DNA from: Lycocorax pyrrhopterus obiensis
Lineage: Eukaryota > Chordata > Aves > Passeriformes > Paradisaeidae
Reading direction: 5' to 3'
Assembly (NCBI GenBank): GCA_014706295.1
Contig: JACSVZ010000001.1
Location: forward strand, 84,008,237 to 84,072,236
Length of the DNA stretch: 64,000 nucleotides
Made by a program: the position numbers and the translations under genes
The notes under the pieces: model-generated
Told to the model about the DNA's origin: nothing
The model's database searches: none
What the model saw: only the letters and a program-made list of their open reading frames with translations
Shown: positions 13,073 through 25,966 of the stretch, in pieces
How positions within the stretch are numbered: position 1 is the first letter of the stretch
Layout of the letters: every line of letters starts with the position of its first letter

Positions 13073-15812
13073 ATATCCAGTTCTCACCCGTAGATTTTCA
13101 TCTTTTAGAATCCAGGGCCTTTGCATGGATACACCTTGCAATTGTATTTTCTCTAGATGGCCAAGGCACTGTACTGGTGGTTCGCAGTTAACACTGTTGT
13201 AACCTGCTCTCTGTGCCTATCAAATACAGGCCAAACACATGAAGAACCCAGTGTCCTCTACTGAAATGGTGTGAGGAAAGGGGAAGGAAAAAGGCTCCAT
13301 GCAGAGGCAAAGTCAGGCCATTGAAGTGGCTTTCACTCTCTCCATGAGCACACTTAGGAGAGGAAAAGCCAGTCCCAGAGCAAAGTAAGGCAGTGGAGAA
13401 AGCTTTGTGGATACCAGCTGTTGGAGTTTGGATGCAAGCAGCTTAAGTTTTACAGGTAAAAAATGGCCAAGCTGCTTCCTTGGGAGGGATTTAAGTAGCA
13501 GAGGTGTGGATGATAGACAAGAAGATCTGGGATGTGATCCCAAGCTGCTGATGTAGCAGTATAGGTAGGTGAAGCTGTAGTGGGGAGAGGAGGCAATGAG
13601 CTGGTGGTGAGGATAACATAATTGTCAGAGATGAGGGAAAAGACAGATAGAAGGCTTAAAAAATTGGAGAATTTACTCTTAGAGTATTTGCACTTGCAGA
13701 TCTGGGCAACTGAATGCATTTGGTGCAGAAAATCTGCCTGTCACTCAAGAACTGTGTTTGTGACACTTAATAAAGGTGGAAGTGAGACTGGCTGAAATTA
13801 TTCTGAATTTCCATATACCGCTCATAATTCAGGTGAGCATCAGGGATTTCAGAAAGACCATGCCTCTGTCCTTGCCTGTCCATATGGTATGTGCATATGC
13901 AAAAAACCACATTCCCTAGAGAATTCACAAATCAGATAAAACAGAAGAAAAACTGTTGTTTTTTGTTTGGGTTTTTTTTTTCTTTTCTCACAGTGCTAAT
14001 TACCATGGTATCCAAGTGCCTATTTGCTAGGCCTGCATAAATCAGGGCTTTTCTAACAGCCTCCTGAGGGAAGTTTTGTCTAATTTATTTGGACTCACAT
14101 GTAGAGAGTAACACCGGGTGGGCAGGAGCAGGCTGGGAGGCAAGTGCTGTGCTCCAGGAGTCCCTGCTGCCCTCTGCAGCATCCCAGCCCAGGGGAGGGC
14201 TGCAGAGGAAGAGCTGCAAGTGTGGCTGAGGTGGGTGAGGGGTGATGTCCTGCCCTGCAGTGGGGAGAGCTGAGAAGTGCTGCCTGCTCTGTCCTCCCTC
14301 CTGGGCTGCGGCACTTCGTGGCCCAAGGGTTTTGAGGAAATGCAGCACGATGGGACCGGTTTAGTGCCCATCTCCTGCACAAAGTTCCGTGGACATGAGT
14401 GCTGACAAGCAGCAGGATAAGGGTGCAAAAGGAGGAGAGGGTATGATGGGGAGATGGGGAATGGTCCTTTGAATGCATGGCACAAGCCTTTAATCCTACC
14501 TGAATGAAATATGAGTCTGGCTAGTGGCAAGCGTAGCTAGAAACAGCATTCTTTATCCTCATATGAAACCACAAGACTAATTTTTGTTTGCTGACTTGAT
14601 GCCTTGCTTTAGTCAGACCCTTTTTCTTGGGTAGGTATGGCTTATTTTCCTGCCTGTGTCTTCATTTGTTTGCCTCCTGCAACCTCTCTGTCAGATGGAA
14701 ATGCCTCGTGCTCTTCATGCTTGCTCTACTTTTAAATGATTTTCTGAAGTCTGGGAGCAAAATTGTGCTATGTTCAGGGCTACATACAAAGTGTCCAAGT
14801 GTCAAGGGATTTAGGGATTTGAAAATATATGGGCTACCTCAAAGGTAATCCTTTGAATATTAAAAGCAGAAAACCTGCCAGGCCACTTTGCATAACATGC
14901 TGTATAATCTGGGAAGCAGTTCCAAGGTGCCTGTTACCATGGCACCTCTTGGAGAAGCTTAGCAATATTAGCAGAAAAACAGCAGTGATGGGTTAAAGCA
15001 AGAATTGCAGCTCTGGGCTCAGGCACACAGTGGCTGTACCTCAGTCCCCTGCGTGCTGAAGTGGACATGGCTGTGATTGTTTTCTTACTCCATCACAAAT
15101 GCCTGTTAAGACCCATCATCTTAAACCTCTTGCACTGTGACTTTAACCTGAACTTGCCTCATAACTAATGCCAGCCCTGTTGTGCTGCTTGACTGAGGTC
15201 ACAGTGGTCCATCAAATCTTTGTGACTTCTCTGTGTCTCTGCAGTGGATTTGAATTCATGTTGGATCTCCCTTTGTGATCTGGGTCACTCCTGAGAGCTG
15301 GGATTCAGCTGCTTGACTGTAGCTGCCTACTTCTGAGCTGGTCTCCTTCTGTTTATTAAGAACGGAGAGAAATCAGTTCCCCTGGATATGGTATATCTCA
15401 TTCTAAAGTAAATCCCTAAAATAGGCCACCTGAAATATGTCCTAAACACCAATTTTCCTCCTGGTTGTAAAGGAAATCTTGAATCATTAGCTTAGTTAGT
15501 ATAGGCAACCATATTACTGACACTTCCATGTCTCAGCTAACCAGATGGAGGCTTTTAGTGTAAAGTGAGATGCTCTAGGGACCCAAGATATCTGCGTGGG
15601 GTTGGCAGGCATGGCATGAGGCTGGGAGGAGACACGTCTTTCAAGAGTGGCAGCTGGAGGCCAGGTTGCAGAGAGTGTCTCAAATGGCACAACATGCTGA
15701 ATGCTGGAAACTGAATAAGGCCCTTTGGATGGGATACAGCTCCAGCCTAAGGCACTTCCGAGTCTTCAGGTAAGTGCATGTGGACTCAGTCTCTAAGCAT
15801 TCAGGGTGAATC
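13073..15812. other. Intergenic with a G/C-rich patch at about 14100-14500
   Basis: No gene recognised. The patch 14100-14500 is G/C-rich and therefore open in three minus-strand frames (162, 127 and 87 aa), all low-complexity and rich in Ser, Pro and Leu. The rest is ordinary non-coding sequence. Confidence 0.55.
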
Positions 15813-15880
15813 ATTACTGTGTCCAACTCTGGGATCCCCAAGGTAAGGACATGGACTGTTGGGGTGCACTACGTGCTGGA
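15813..15880 (+). mobile_element. Possible short CR1-related fragment
   Basis: tactgtgtccaactctggga, tccccaaggtaaggacatgg and actgttggggtgc resemble the CR1 block that encodes the [10 protein letters not shown] stretch followed by tggacctgttggag. It is too short and diverged to be sure. Confidence 0.4.
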
Positions 15881-16199
15881 AGAGAGATAGGCCCTGAGGG
15901 CTGGAAAGAGAGCCTCTTTCCTGAGCCCAGAGGTGATCCTGGGAGTGCATCCAGGTCACCGGGGATGGGCTGAGAGAGGATTGTGGGTTTGTGGACAGTG
16001 TTGGGCCTATGAGATGTGATAATTGTAGTTTGTGACCTTATAGGGTATTGTTTGCCTGTTACCATAATAGGCAATGTCTGTGCACTATCCCAGGTGATTG
16101 GGGGACACTGAGGTGAACATCTTTCCTGTTTATATGATGTGATATCCTGTTAGGTGCTGGAATTTAGGGTAATTCTGGGTGCACAGTAAAGGCTTTGCA

Positions 16200-16722
16200 C
16201 TTCTCCATCTTGTGTGCGGAGTCATGCCCCTGCGTGAATACTGCAATGGACCTGTTGGAGTGTGTCCAGAGTTGGGTCACAAAGATGATGAGAGGGCTGG
16301 AGCAACTCTCTTGTGAGGACAGGCTGAGGGAACTGTGGTTGTTTAGCCTGCAGAAGAGAAGGCTTCAGGACAACCTTAGAGCCTAAGGCTCCAGTACCTA
16401 AAGTGGGCTACAAGAAGGCTGGAGAGGGACTTTTCACAAAAGCATGTAGTGATAGGGTAATGACTTCAAACTGGAAGAGGGTAGAGTAGATATTAGAAAG
16501 AAATTCTTCACTATAAGGGTCGAGAGGCCCTGGAACAAGTTTCCCAGAGAAGTATATGCTCCATCCTTGAAAGTGTTAAAGGCCAGGTTAAAAAGCCTTT
16601 AAAAGATTTTGAGCAACCTGGTCTTGCGGAAGGTGTTCCTGCCCATGGCGAGGGGGTTGGAACTAAATGATCGTTAAGGTGCCTTTCAGCCCAAACTGTT
16701 CAATGATTCTGTGATTAGAGCT
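16200..16722 (+). mobile_element. CR1 LINE 3' fragment
   Basis: This copy of about 0.5 kb carries the usual order of CR1 blocks. The end of the reverse transcriptase frame comes first (ctgttggagtgtgtccagag; gaggacaggctgagggaact; peptide DRLRELWLFSLQKRRL). The 3' UTR follows (agaaagaaattcttcactat; gagcaacctggtcttgcgga), then the tail ttcaatgattctgtgatta. The frame is interrupted, so it is a dead copy. Confidence 0.92.
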
Positions 16723-16836
16723 CATCGAAGCAGCTCATACGTAGGTATGCAGTACCATTTGAGATGTCCCACTGGTTCTCACCTGGTCTCCAGCTGCTCT
16801 TCCAAAAATGTGTAAATGCTGCATCACATTACTGCG

Positions 16837-17123
16837 TGTCTCAGACACCCTAGGGTGTATCAAGTAACAGAGGACATCCTGATGAATCGAACCCTGGCCC
16901 TGGTTAACACAGTGAGTGGATCCTAACACAGTCAGTGGATTCCTTCAGGAATCATCTCACCTCAAAGCAGATACTGGGTATGTGGTCATCTGAATCACTT
17001 TTCAGGGGCCGTTGACTGTATGGAATCACTGTTTATTGATTGCCAGGGAATTTAAAGATCTCAGTTCAGTTGCCCACCTGTAGATACTGCTGGTCTCTGA
17101 GGCACTCTAGGGTATCTGAGACA
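16837..17123. repeat. Inverted repeat pair (287-bp span), possible old MITE
   Basis: tgtctcagacaccctag (16837-16853) and ctagggtatctgagaca (17107-17123) are inverted copies matching at 16 of 17 positions. The left arm overlaps a perfect 14-bp palindrome, acaccctagggtgt (16845-16858). The family is not recognised, and chance or a pair of independent repeats cannot be excluded. Confidence 0.35.
16906..16944. repeat. Two-copy short tandem duplication
   Basis: aacacagtgagtggatcct (16906-16924) is followed directly by aacacagtcagtggattcct (16925-16944), two near-identical units of 19 and 20 bases. Confidence 0.75.
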
Positions 17124-19544
17124 TCTGCATGGAATTGGATAATATGACACAGAGCATATGGAAGCCAGCAGGCAAGGTACCATAATTGCCTCTCAAATGA
17201 CTCTAGACAAATATCTTTGAGAAACTGCAAAATGTAGCCACCTAAATGGAGATGGCTGAGTGTCCAGTTAAGTCCTTTTCTTTAAGACAGATGCACCAAA
17301 TTTCACACTTCTTTCCTTACCTCTAGTGGGCTTCTTTTATGTGACGCTCAGCCTAGTGACAAACTTGTTCCTCACTGAGGCCTTTCAGCCTCATCATATC
17401 AATGATGGCAAGAGAAGGATAATAGCACAGGGGAGGCAATGTGCTTTGATGACTATCTACCAAATTCTATGCCATACTTCTTAGTGTGGAGAATGCCCTT
17501 CCAAAAGGTCCAAAGCCTGCTGAGCCTCCTCAGCCACCACTGAGGAAGACTCAACTACCTTCAGATCTCAGTACAGTTACACGCAGAGATGTGCAGCATT
17601 TTTATATGAGCAATGAGCGGGCATGGATTAATTTGATATAGGAACATTCAGACACACAGTTGTTTATATAACTCAAACCCCCCTCCCCCCCCCACTATAG
17701 ACACTGTAGACCTATGGAAAACCCATGCCTCGGCTGCTAGAGCCCCAGCTTCCTCGCATACTTGTCTTTCATCCCAAGAGAAAAAACTTTTTGCGTATCC
17801 TCAGGGTTGCGGTTAAAGCACTATTATTTCCATGGAGTGAGATTCATCTTAGCTGACTTCTGCTGTCTAAAACCCACGTAGAGCCCGTTCAAATTCCCTT
17901 ACAACCACTGTAGCTGGAAAACATCGATCGTCCTGCTCTCAGCCCTAGTTACTCCCTTGTGGAATGAAAGCAGAAATATTTACTGTTTTCTCAGAAATAT
18001 TTACTGTGGTTTGTTCTGTGGCTCAATCCAATAAAGTTTGTGAAAGTAAATATGACCAGTATATTGTTATTATGGTTCATGAGAGAAATTGGAAAGATTC
18101 AGTTCTTCCAAGTCATTTATATTTTTTTTGAGATGGTTAGTGACAAAAGTTTTGCCAAAATGTACAAAGAAATCACGCTTGGGTCTGTCAGAGGTGGAGA
18201 CAATACATCAAACATCTGCTTGGATGGGGGTAGACCTCACTGTCTGTGCCATTATCTCCTGTGACCATTTGTGGTTATTGCCCAGTCTTGGTTTGTTGCC
18301 AATCTGCCAACTTTCTTCTTTCTTTCAGACTCATTCAGTTTTATTTCATCACCTTCCAAGGAAAAGTCTTTGATCATAGTTTGGGTATCGAAAAAGAAAG
18401 TGGCTGCCTCAGTCTCCCCTCTTCCACATTATCTTTGTAACAGTCCACTCACCCATGGCATCTCATCCTGTATACTGGTGAAAAATCTACACCTGGCCAT
18501 AATGTATACTTACCCGCAACAGCCTACTGTAGTGAAATAGTTTGTTAATGAGTTGTGTTCTAATATTTGTAGCATTTTTGACTTGCTTTTTTTTGGTTTG
18601 ATCCCTCAGAAAATACCAGCTTTGTTTTCAAGGTTTTATTCAATTGACTTCATTATGAATTTGAAATGCAAATAATTTGATATTTTTATTTGAAATTTTG
18701 TTATTGATATCAATATTTGATTATTTAATATTTTCTTTCACTAGTTTTCAACAGATGGAGACTTTCCAGAGGAGAAAAGGCGGTTGTAGAAAGTTTTCCT
18801 TCTGTTAGATCCATGTTCTGGGATGTGCTATTGTGCTCCAGCATGAGCTGAGGCATTGCTGAATTATGAATGCTCTAATCGAGCCCACAGGATAAATCAG
18901 CTGTACTGTGTCTTTTAAGAGATACTGCAGCAGCTCAGGCAGTCAAAGATTTTAAAACTTGGTCAACATTAGTGGTCCCAGTGAGAAAAGAAAATCTCAC
19001 CAAAAACTTAGATTATACAGAAACTGATTTTTTTCTTCATCAAAAATATTTTGATGGAAATTCCCTACTGCTTTCCCGAGAAGAAGTTTCCGTTGTGTGG
19101 AAACTGTAAACAATGGTAACATACTGATGAAGTGATTCAGAGCCAGTGTGGATTTCACTGTAGATATTGCCCTGCCAGACCATTTTTACTATGTTTCCCA
19201 TGGTATAGAGCTTTTGTGACATTTTGTGGTTTTCTATTAACGAGGAGCCCTAAACTTTGCTCTAAGTAGTTGATTTAAATGTCACTTTTTTTTTTTTCCC
19301 ATCTGGACATTTAAACTTCTGCCTCATCTGTCCCAGCCTCCTTTAGGCAAACTAGGTTCAGCTCAAAGTCTTGTACAGCCCAGATTGCTCGGAGGCAAGG
19401 GTGTGTTAATAGTCTGCGTGGAAATCTGCATGTTCCCAGAGGAGGTCAAGGACCGATTTCAACTCTAACTCTGTTGCACAAGTTGCTGAGACACTGAATT
19501 TCAAATTTTGTTCAAATTATAAGTGTGTTTTAGGACACAGAGAA
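17124..19544. other. Intergenic, no gene seen
   Basis: Apart from the C-rich run at 17678-17693 and an A/T-rich stretch around 18630-18750, nothing was recognised. Overlapping plus-strand frames at 18040-18540 are 64-94 aa and look like chance. Confidence 0.5.
17678..17693. repeat. C-rich run C6-T-C9
   Basis: Six C, one T and nine C on the plus strand. The minus strand is a near-continuous G run. Confidence 0.9.
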
Positions 19545-19816
19545 ACAGAGAGCTTGTAAGTCATTATGTAGTAGTGAGGAATATCTGCTGGATATGTTGA
19601 ACATCAGCAGGAATTTATTCATGGAATCGGTCATTAAACATTGGAGTGGACTATCCAAGGAGGTGGTGTAGTCACCATCCCTGAAGGTGTTGAAGGAACG
19701 ACTGGATGCGGCATTTAGTGCCATGGTCTGGTTGACAAGGTGGAGATTGGCCAAAGGTTGGACTTGGTGATCTCAGGGGTCTTTTCCAACCTTAATGATT
19801 TTGTGATCCTGTGATC
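19545..19816 (+). mobile_element. CR1 LINE 3' fragment
   Basis: It contains aaggaggtggtgtagtcacc, atccctgaaggtgttgaagg and gttggacttggtgatctcag, then gggtcttttccaaccttaat, with the decayed octamer tail gattttgtgatcctgtgatc. This is the common CR1 3' end, truncated at the 5' side. The upstream limit is approximate. Confidence 0.9.
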
Positions 19817-22215
19817 TCATGGCAGACACAGTCACAACATGTGGAATCTGGAAAGAAGCACTGAATCAAAGTCTATTTTTACACAGTATGGAAAGATGCT
19901 GCAATATACAATAATTCCTCTTGAATCATGTAATTGGCAGTTTGTAAAGCAAAATAAAGGTGTGCTGGTTTGTTAACAATGTGTAGAAACTAATTTTTAC
20001 TTTCATAATACAGCAACCTACTGCAAATATCATGGCAGAAAGTTTCATTAGTAGACAAAGAAAACTTCCTTTGCTGCCAGTCAGATGTTTTTTTTTTTTT
20101 GCTTCTGAATGACACAGGTGTTTGCAATGCTTTACTGTGTGCTGCCAGCAAGCATCTCTGCAATCTCTGCTTACAAGAGGTAAGATGAATTTTTGCATTA
20201 CCAGGGCAAAACGAGGGCTTGTCCTTTAGGAGGAGACACTGGGGATGTCTTTCCTTGTAAAGCTGTATTGTTTTCTTAATTTTTCGTACCTACCAGTACA
20301 GAAAAATTCTTGCACCACTTGACATCAGTATATGCTGATGAATGGGAGAATACGTTTGAATCCTTTACTAGTTCATCAAACCTAGCAGTAGATGATGCTT
20401 CTAAATAGTGGAAAATATCCTTGATGTGTCAGCTGTACAGTGATGAGTGGGAAGAGTTTTTTTCCTGATTCCAGGACAAATACCCTGGAGGAAGAGATTT
20501 GATTGTCTTTATCTTAACACGTTAAACGTTACTGGTCAGAAAGTTCCCCAATCCTTTCAAAAATCTGTTTGTGGAAGCAAGCATAAGATAGGGCTGGAGC
20601 ATTTCCCAGAATTGATTCCTGACCATTATGAATTGAGTCTTCTCTTTGCCAGAAGCTGATAAGCAGCTGGGTTTTCCACGTTATCAAGGAGGAGAGTAGC
20701 ATGAGACAATATTCTGAACCTGCTCTGTTCCCTGGAAAGCCAAAGGCAAAATTTCTTACTGATTTTAAATAGAGCAGTGGTAGGGTGTCAGAATCAATAA
20801 TTTTACTGTTGCTCAGCCCAGTCCTAAATCCCCAATGTGATATTAAAGGTCTTCTAATTATATAATTTTTAATCAATATGATTTACTTATTAATCAGAAA
20901 TGTTCTATAGTAAAATTTTACCACAGCTGTCGGAGTTATTAGTACCACTAAGTTATACACTTCCATACATCTGCAGAACTGTATTCTTGCTGGAACAAAC
21001 ACTGGGGAATACCCTGACCCATCCTAAGGGCTTCCTGAAGGAAGCTAGGCTACCAGTAACAGATTTCTCCTTATCTAGCTGAATTTTTCATAACAAGATA
21101 ATAAAGCAAAAAGTGTTTTCATAAATATTTTTCACAGTTAATAGGTACAAATCTTCTTCTCATTCTCTTAATTTAGTATTGTGATTGATAATGAACAAGT
21201 GCATTTGTGTTTATAAAAGGACTCGTTTTCTTCAGCATGTCTTTGATTTGTTGGAGGTTCAAACCCCATCAATGATTTTTGTCCTTCATCGGCTATGGGA
21301 GAGGTGACATCCTTTGGCCAACACTGCTCAAGTGCACCAAGAGTTCTTTGGATGTACCAAATGGATGAAGGACCTCAGGGGCTCACTTCTTTCTCTGAGA
21401 AGCTGCAGAATTCAGGTGATAGGTTCCCACTTAGCTGATTTAGGGGCTAAGGAGTACTGCATTAACACCAAGGTGCTGTTAGATATTTATGAGCTATATG
21501 AGTTTAGAGGGCTCCAGGCAGCCATTAGCTTAAGAAGTTCTCTTGGATTGAGGCAATAAATTCCACCTAAATCTTAGAAAGCAATATAGATAGTCTGGAT
21601 ACCATTCAGTGTTCCCAGTGCTCACTTGGATGCCAGAAAAATGAAAGCAGTATAATGGATGGGGATCCAGGTCCATCTCTTATCTGATCCTGTTGCCTAT
21701 TGCCTAGGAACCAGTCTTACTAAAGTCCCACTCTAAAGCTGATGGTCTTGTTCCGGGCAACCTGAGGCTTTAAAAGTCACAACAGGCAGCTGTGTTGGCT
21801 CCTTGAGGTGGGCTGGGTGATTCAGGTCCTCTTCTGCTGCCAAGCAGAGAGGACTGGATCTTGTCTGACAAACATTGTACATTGAGATTGTAGCCCCATT
21901 TGCACACTGCATATTACAGAGAATTTACTTTGGCTCTTCCTTGTTATCTTTCTCTATTTAAAATTGGGAGTAATTCAGGGTGGAAATGTATTTCCCCAGA
22001 GTTTACACAGCAATACAAAATAGAACTGTCCTGTAATGATGCACATAAATAATTAGTAGTGCTCCAATAGAGATTAAGTAGGTGCTTCCGCAGTTCCTTG
22101 CAAAAGATAGCTACAAAATTTAAATTTTGAGTTGTAAAACAAGAAACTGAGTCTCATGTTACATTGCTGTAAGAAAAAAATATAAATTGAGCCCATAACT
22201 TCAATGTATGTGACT
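19817..22215. other. Intergenic, no gene seen
   Basis: A/T-rich non-coding sequence with short chance frames (up to 115 aa on the minus strand at 20529-20876). No recognised repeat or RNA gene. Confidence 0.5.
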
Positions 22216-22340
22216 TTAAGAATCACAGGATTGTGGAATAATTTAGTTGGGAAGGGAGCTCTGGACATCATATGGTTTGACCTCCTACTCAGAAAGAGTC
22301 CCTGAGAAGCAGGTAGCTTTGTCAAATCCAGTGTTATTTG
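22216..22340 (-). mobile_element. CR1 LINE 3' tail fragment
   Basis: aagaatcacaggattgtgga, ataatttagttgggaaggga and gctctggacatcatatggtt, then tgacctcctactcagaaaga. This is the complement of a CR1 3' end, moderately decayed. Confidence 0.75.
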
Positions 22341-23144
22341 TGTCCCAATTCCAGTGTTTGACCAGACTTGTCCTAAAAAAAATTTGTATATCTAATTGGA
22401 GATTTTTGTGATGCAACTTGTGTACATCACCTTTTTAAATATCATTGTGCATCTCCTAGAAGAGCCTGTCTCTGTGATCTTCTATTAGGGAGCTGGAGAC
22501 AGCAATAAGATCTGTAAGAAGAGAATTACTTCGACTTGCTAAATTGAAAAATATTGGACTTTTCCACCCTCAAGGCATTCTTCCTTACAGCTTTAGTGAT
22601 ATTCAAAAGTGTCTTCGAACAAAAGCTTTCTGAGGAACCTTTTATTTCTGAAAAGAAATCCTATTTAGGGAAACGTCCTTGTACAAGGGGTTGACAGGCA
22701 ATTCTGCTTATCGTCACCTACTTTTCACTTCTCATCCACAAACTGAAGGTCGAGAACTGTAGTTGTCATTCTGAGCTCATGATAAGAGCAGGAACTTCCT
22801 CTACCACCCACATGTGAGAAGCACTGCAGAGCTGACTGGGTAAAATCTTTGCCATGCTCCATGACTCTAAGAGGACAAACTCTTAATTTACAGGATTTCA
22901 TTTCCGAGAGAAGTGAAAACTGATGGCCTGCCCCTTTTAACCTCTCTCTTCTCTGGTACCTAAAGGGAAGCAAGGCTTGCTTTGGATTAGGTGCTTTCTT
23001 CCCTCCAGCTCTCCCTCCACCAGTTACAAGTTCTTTGGTTGCACTACTGCAAACCCCTAACATGTGTTTGCAGCTGAACGTATGCCTAAGCAATATGCCT
23101 GAGCTGAGTTAAGCTTTAGTTAGGTGAACGAGGTCTCATTTCCT
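22341..23144. other. Intergenic, no gene seen
   Basis: Nothing recognised. A 122-aa minus-strand frame at 22725-23093 has no recognisable domain. Confidence 0.5.
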
Positions 23145-23633
23145 CAGTACAGGGAAGACATGGGTCTGTTGGAGTGGATCCAGAGCAGGCCCACAAAAGT
23201 GATCAGAGGGATGGAGCACCTCCTCTATGAGGAAAGGCTGAGAGGTCTGAGACTCTTCAGCATGGAGAATAGGAGGCTCTGAGAAGGCCTTTTAGGACCT
23301 TGCAGTACCTAAATGGGGCTTAAAAGAAAGATAGGGACAGACTGTTTGGTAGGGCCTGTAGTATAGGACATGGGACAATGGTTTTAAAATAAAAGAGGGT
23401 CGATTCAGAGTAGATATAAGAAAATTTGTTTATGATAAATGTGGTGAGACACTACTGCCCGTTACTCAGAGAAGCTGTGGATGATCCATCCCTGGAAGTA
23501 TTCAAGGCCAGGTTGCATGGGGCTCTGAGCAACCCCGTCTAGTTGAAGATGTCCCTGCCCATGGTAGGAGGATTGGAATAGATGGCCGTTAAAGGTCTCT
23601 TCCAAACCAAACTATTCTATGATTCTGTGATCC
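23145..23633 (+). mobile_element. CR1 LINE 3' fragment
   Basis: Full set of 3' CR1 blocks: ctgttggagtggatccagag, gaggaaaggctgagaggtct and cagagaagctgtggatgatc. These are followed by catccctggaagtattcaag, aggtctcttccaaaccaaac and the tail tattctatgattctgtgat. The reverse transcriptase end is broken by stops. About 490 bases. Confidence 0.93.
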
Positions 23634-25925
23634 CACCACCCTCTTCCTCCCAGAGGGGCACTACAGAATACACCCAGGAACAGGGTGCTTGGCCTTTGTG
23701 CTTCTCTGGAGCTACTACTTGAGTGGGGCTGTCACCATAGGTGCAAAGTCACCAAAGTGACCTCTTTGGCCTTCAGCTAAGGAGCAGCACAGGTCAATTT
23801 TCACAGCATTAGTCTGCTTTGGAAACCTTTGTTCCTCCTGCTTGTGTTGAACAGCTTATCAGACTCTGAAAAGGTGACTTAATTTGTACCACCAGACAAA
23901 GACATCAGTGTAGGAATACAAATATTTTTGTTTTAAGTAGAGTCCAGTCTGTACTCCCCTCATTGGTTTTATGTGTATTGCCAAGTATGACCAATGATAT
24001 AAAAAAAAGGCATATGGATTCCGAGCTGGTGAAAGAAATATTCGAGATATATCACTTTTACTTCTGGGCCATTTTAGTTATGCTGGAATTAAATCAGGAA
24101 TAACTCCATGTCAGCCAGGGAAATCAGAACTAGATTAATGTGCTAGATGAGGCCAGCAGAAACAATCTTATTATTGTTCATGTCACTCGCAGAAACTCTC
24201 CTTTTTTTCCAGGTTGCTCACTAGGAAGCTTTTACTGTTAGAGTAAAAAGAGATTTTGCTGCTTCTTACGCATTCTTCATTCTTAGTCTTCATCTGAAGA
24301 AGTGTAGCGATAGTGCCCTACTTAGATAGATAAGAAGAAGATAAGAAAATGAATAGAAAGAGTCAGAGTTCAAGCAAGCTTCATTGTTTCCCTAGTCTGT
24401 CCTCCAGGAACAGAATTCTTTTCTGATACATTTTCTACTACTTTATCCATTCCACTTTTTAAATAAATCAAGCAATTGATCTACAACATTACCCTGGAAA
24501 CGGAATCGACTCAAAGAAACTCACTATACAACTGAAATTTCCTCGTTGCTTCCTTGCTATCACCAATTTCCCTGCTTCACAGGAGTGCAGCAGCATGTGT
24601 TTAATCAGAGATCTACTGGTGGGAATTGCTTTGAGGGGAGCAGGTCCCATACAAAGCCTTTAGGAATGACAAATGTTGAGGACAGAAGCATAGATGCAGA
24701 TCTGAGGTTAACAAGTCAGCATAATTTACCAGTTATTTCTGCCTGGATATGTTACATTGCCACTGCATTTATACAAAGCATCGAAGTAGTGCTGCAGCAT
24801 GCAAAGAAAGCAACAATAATTCAGCCAGTTTTCATAAGCCTTTTCTCTCTCAGTAAGAGATAACACTCCCACAGGCAGTGCACTAACATTATCATTTCTA
24901 TAACAGTGGTGTCTCCTGACCCTGGTAGAGATCATGGCCACATCTGCTCAGAGCTACAAAAACATGTGCTAAAGGTCTATCTCTGTTTCACAGTGTTTGT
25001 GCACTTATATAAGAAAACTAAAGACATGAGGAAAGTTAGTATTGTTGTCATCATTTTATAGGGAGGAGGTGGAGGAAATAAAGCACAGACAATGCTACCA
25101 AGTGCCCTAAAGCCCCCTAAACTCCATCTTAGAAACAAAATACAACCAGACTGATGGCCACACATTGGTAGGTAGTGACAAAGAGCAAGACCCAAAGGAA
25201 GATAGGCAAGTCATGATTTGTTTCAAAAATAACATCAGTGACATGGAATTAAATGCACAAATTTTTACCTGTGTAAGAAAGGTTTTAAAAATCAGTAAGC
25301 GCAGTATGAACCTACAGAAATCATATTTAAAATGAAAATGTCACATTGACTTGCTTATAGCATTTTGAGCTTTCACATGTGTAATAAACTAGATGTTGAA
25401 ATGAGAGGTAAAAATATTGAAAGTATTTCTGTAAAGGATCAGTATCTCCGGGATGTGCAGCAGAATTACAGATAGATAACCCAGCTTACAGAATGCCCCA
25501 TTTTCCAGTTATGACTATTTGCTCATCTCCTGGCTTGCCTTCTTCTAATGAGGCAGCAATCAATAGAAATTACAGCACCTAGGGGCACTGCAGCACATAG
25601 GAGATTAATATTGGAAAATAGTTGTAACCTTCCTATCAGGTACTTCTGGCATTGATTGCTACTGATTATACTCATGTACCTGAGCAAAAGTCCTGCAAGA
25701 TTCACGTCAGTACCCGAGAAAACACAAAGGTGCTCAACAGTAATAATAAATCAGCAGTGAGGCTGTTACTGCTATCTCAGGGTATTGTGGGTAATAAAAA
25801 TCTTAACTCAGTCCTTCTCCCATGGTTGCAAATGGCTTCTGGGATAGCAAGGAGTTATCTTCGTTGCCTTATCATCCCTGAATGTGTCTGGGTTCTAGGT
25901 GCCGTCATCATCATCATCCTTATCA

Positions 25926-25966
25926 TCAAATGGTTTGGGTTGGAAAGGACTTCAAAGGGTCCATCT
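25926..25966 (-). mobile_element. Short CR1 tail remnant
   Basis: atcaaatggtttgggttgga and aaggacttcaaagggtccat match the complement of the CR1 3' end, where aatggtttgggttggaaggg is the usual form. The rest of the copy is lost or unrecognisable. Confidence 0.65.

Noticed and set aside
14042..14530. 162-aa minus-strand open frame as a gene
   Set aside because: Two other frames are open over the same G/C-rich patch. The peptide is low-complexity (Ser/Pro/Leu-rich) with no recognisable family.
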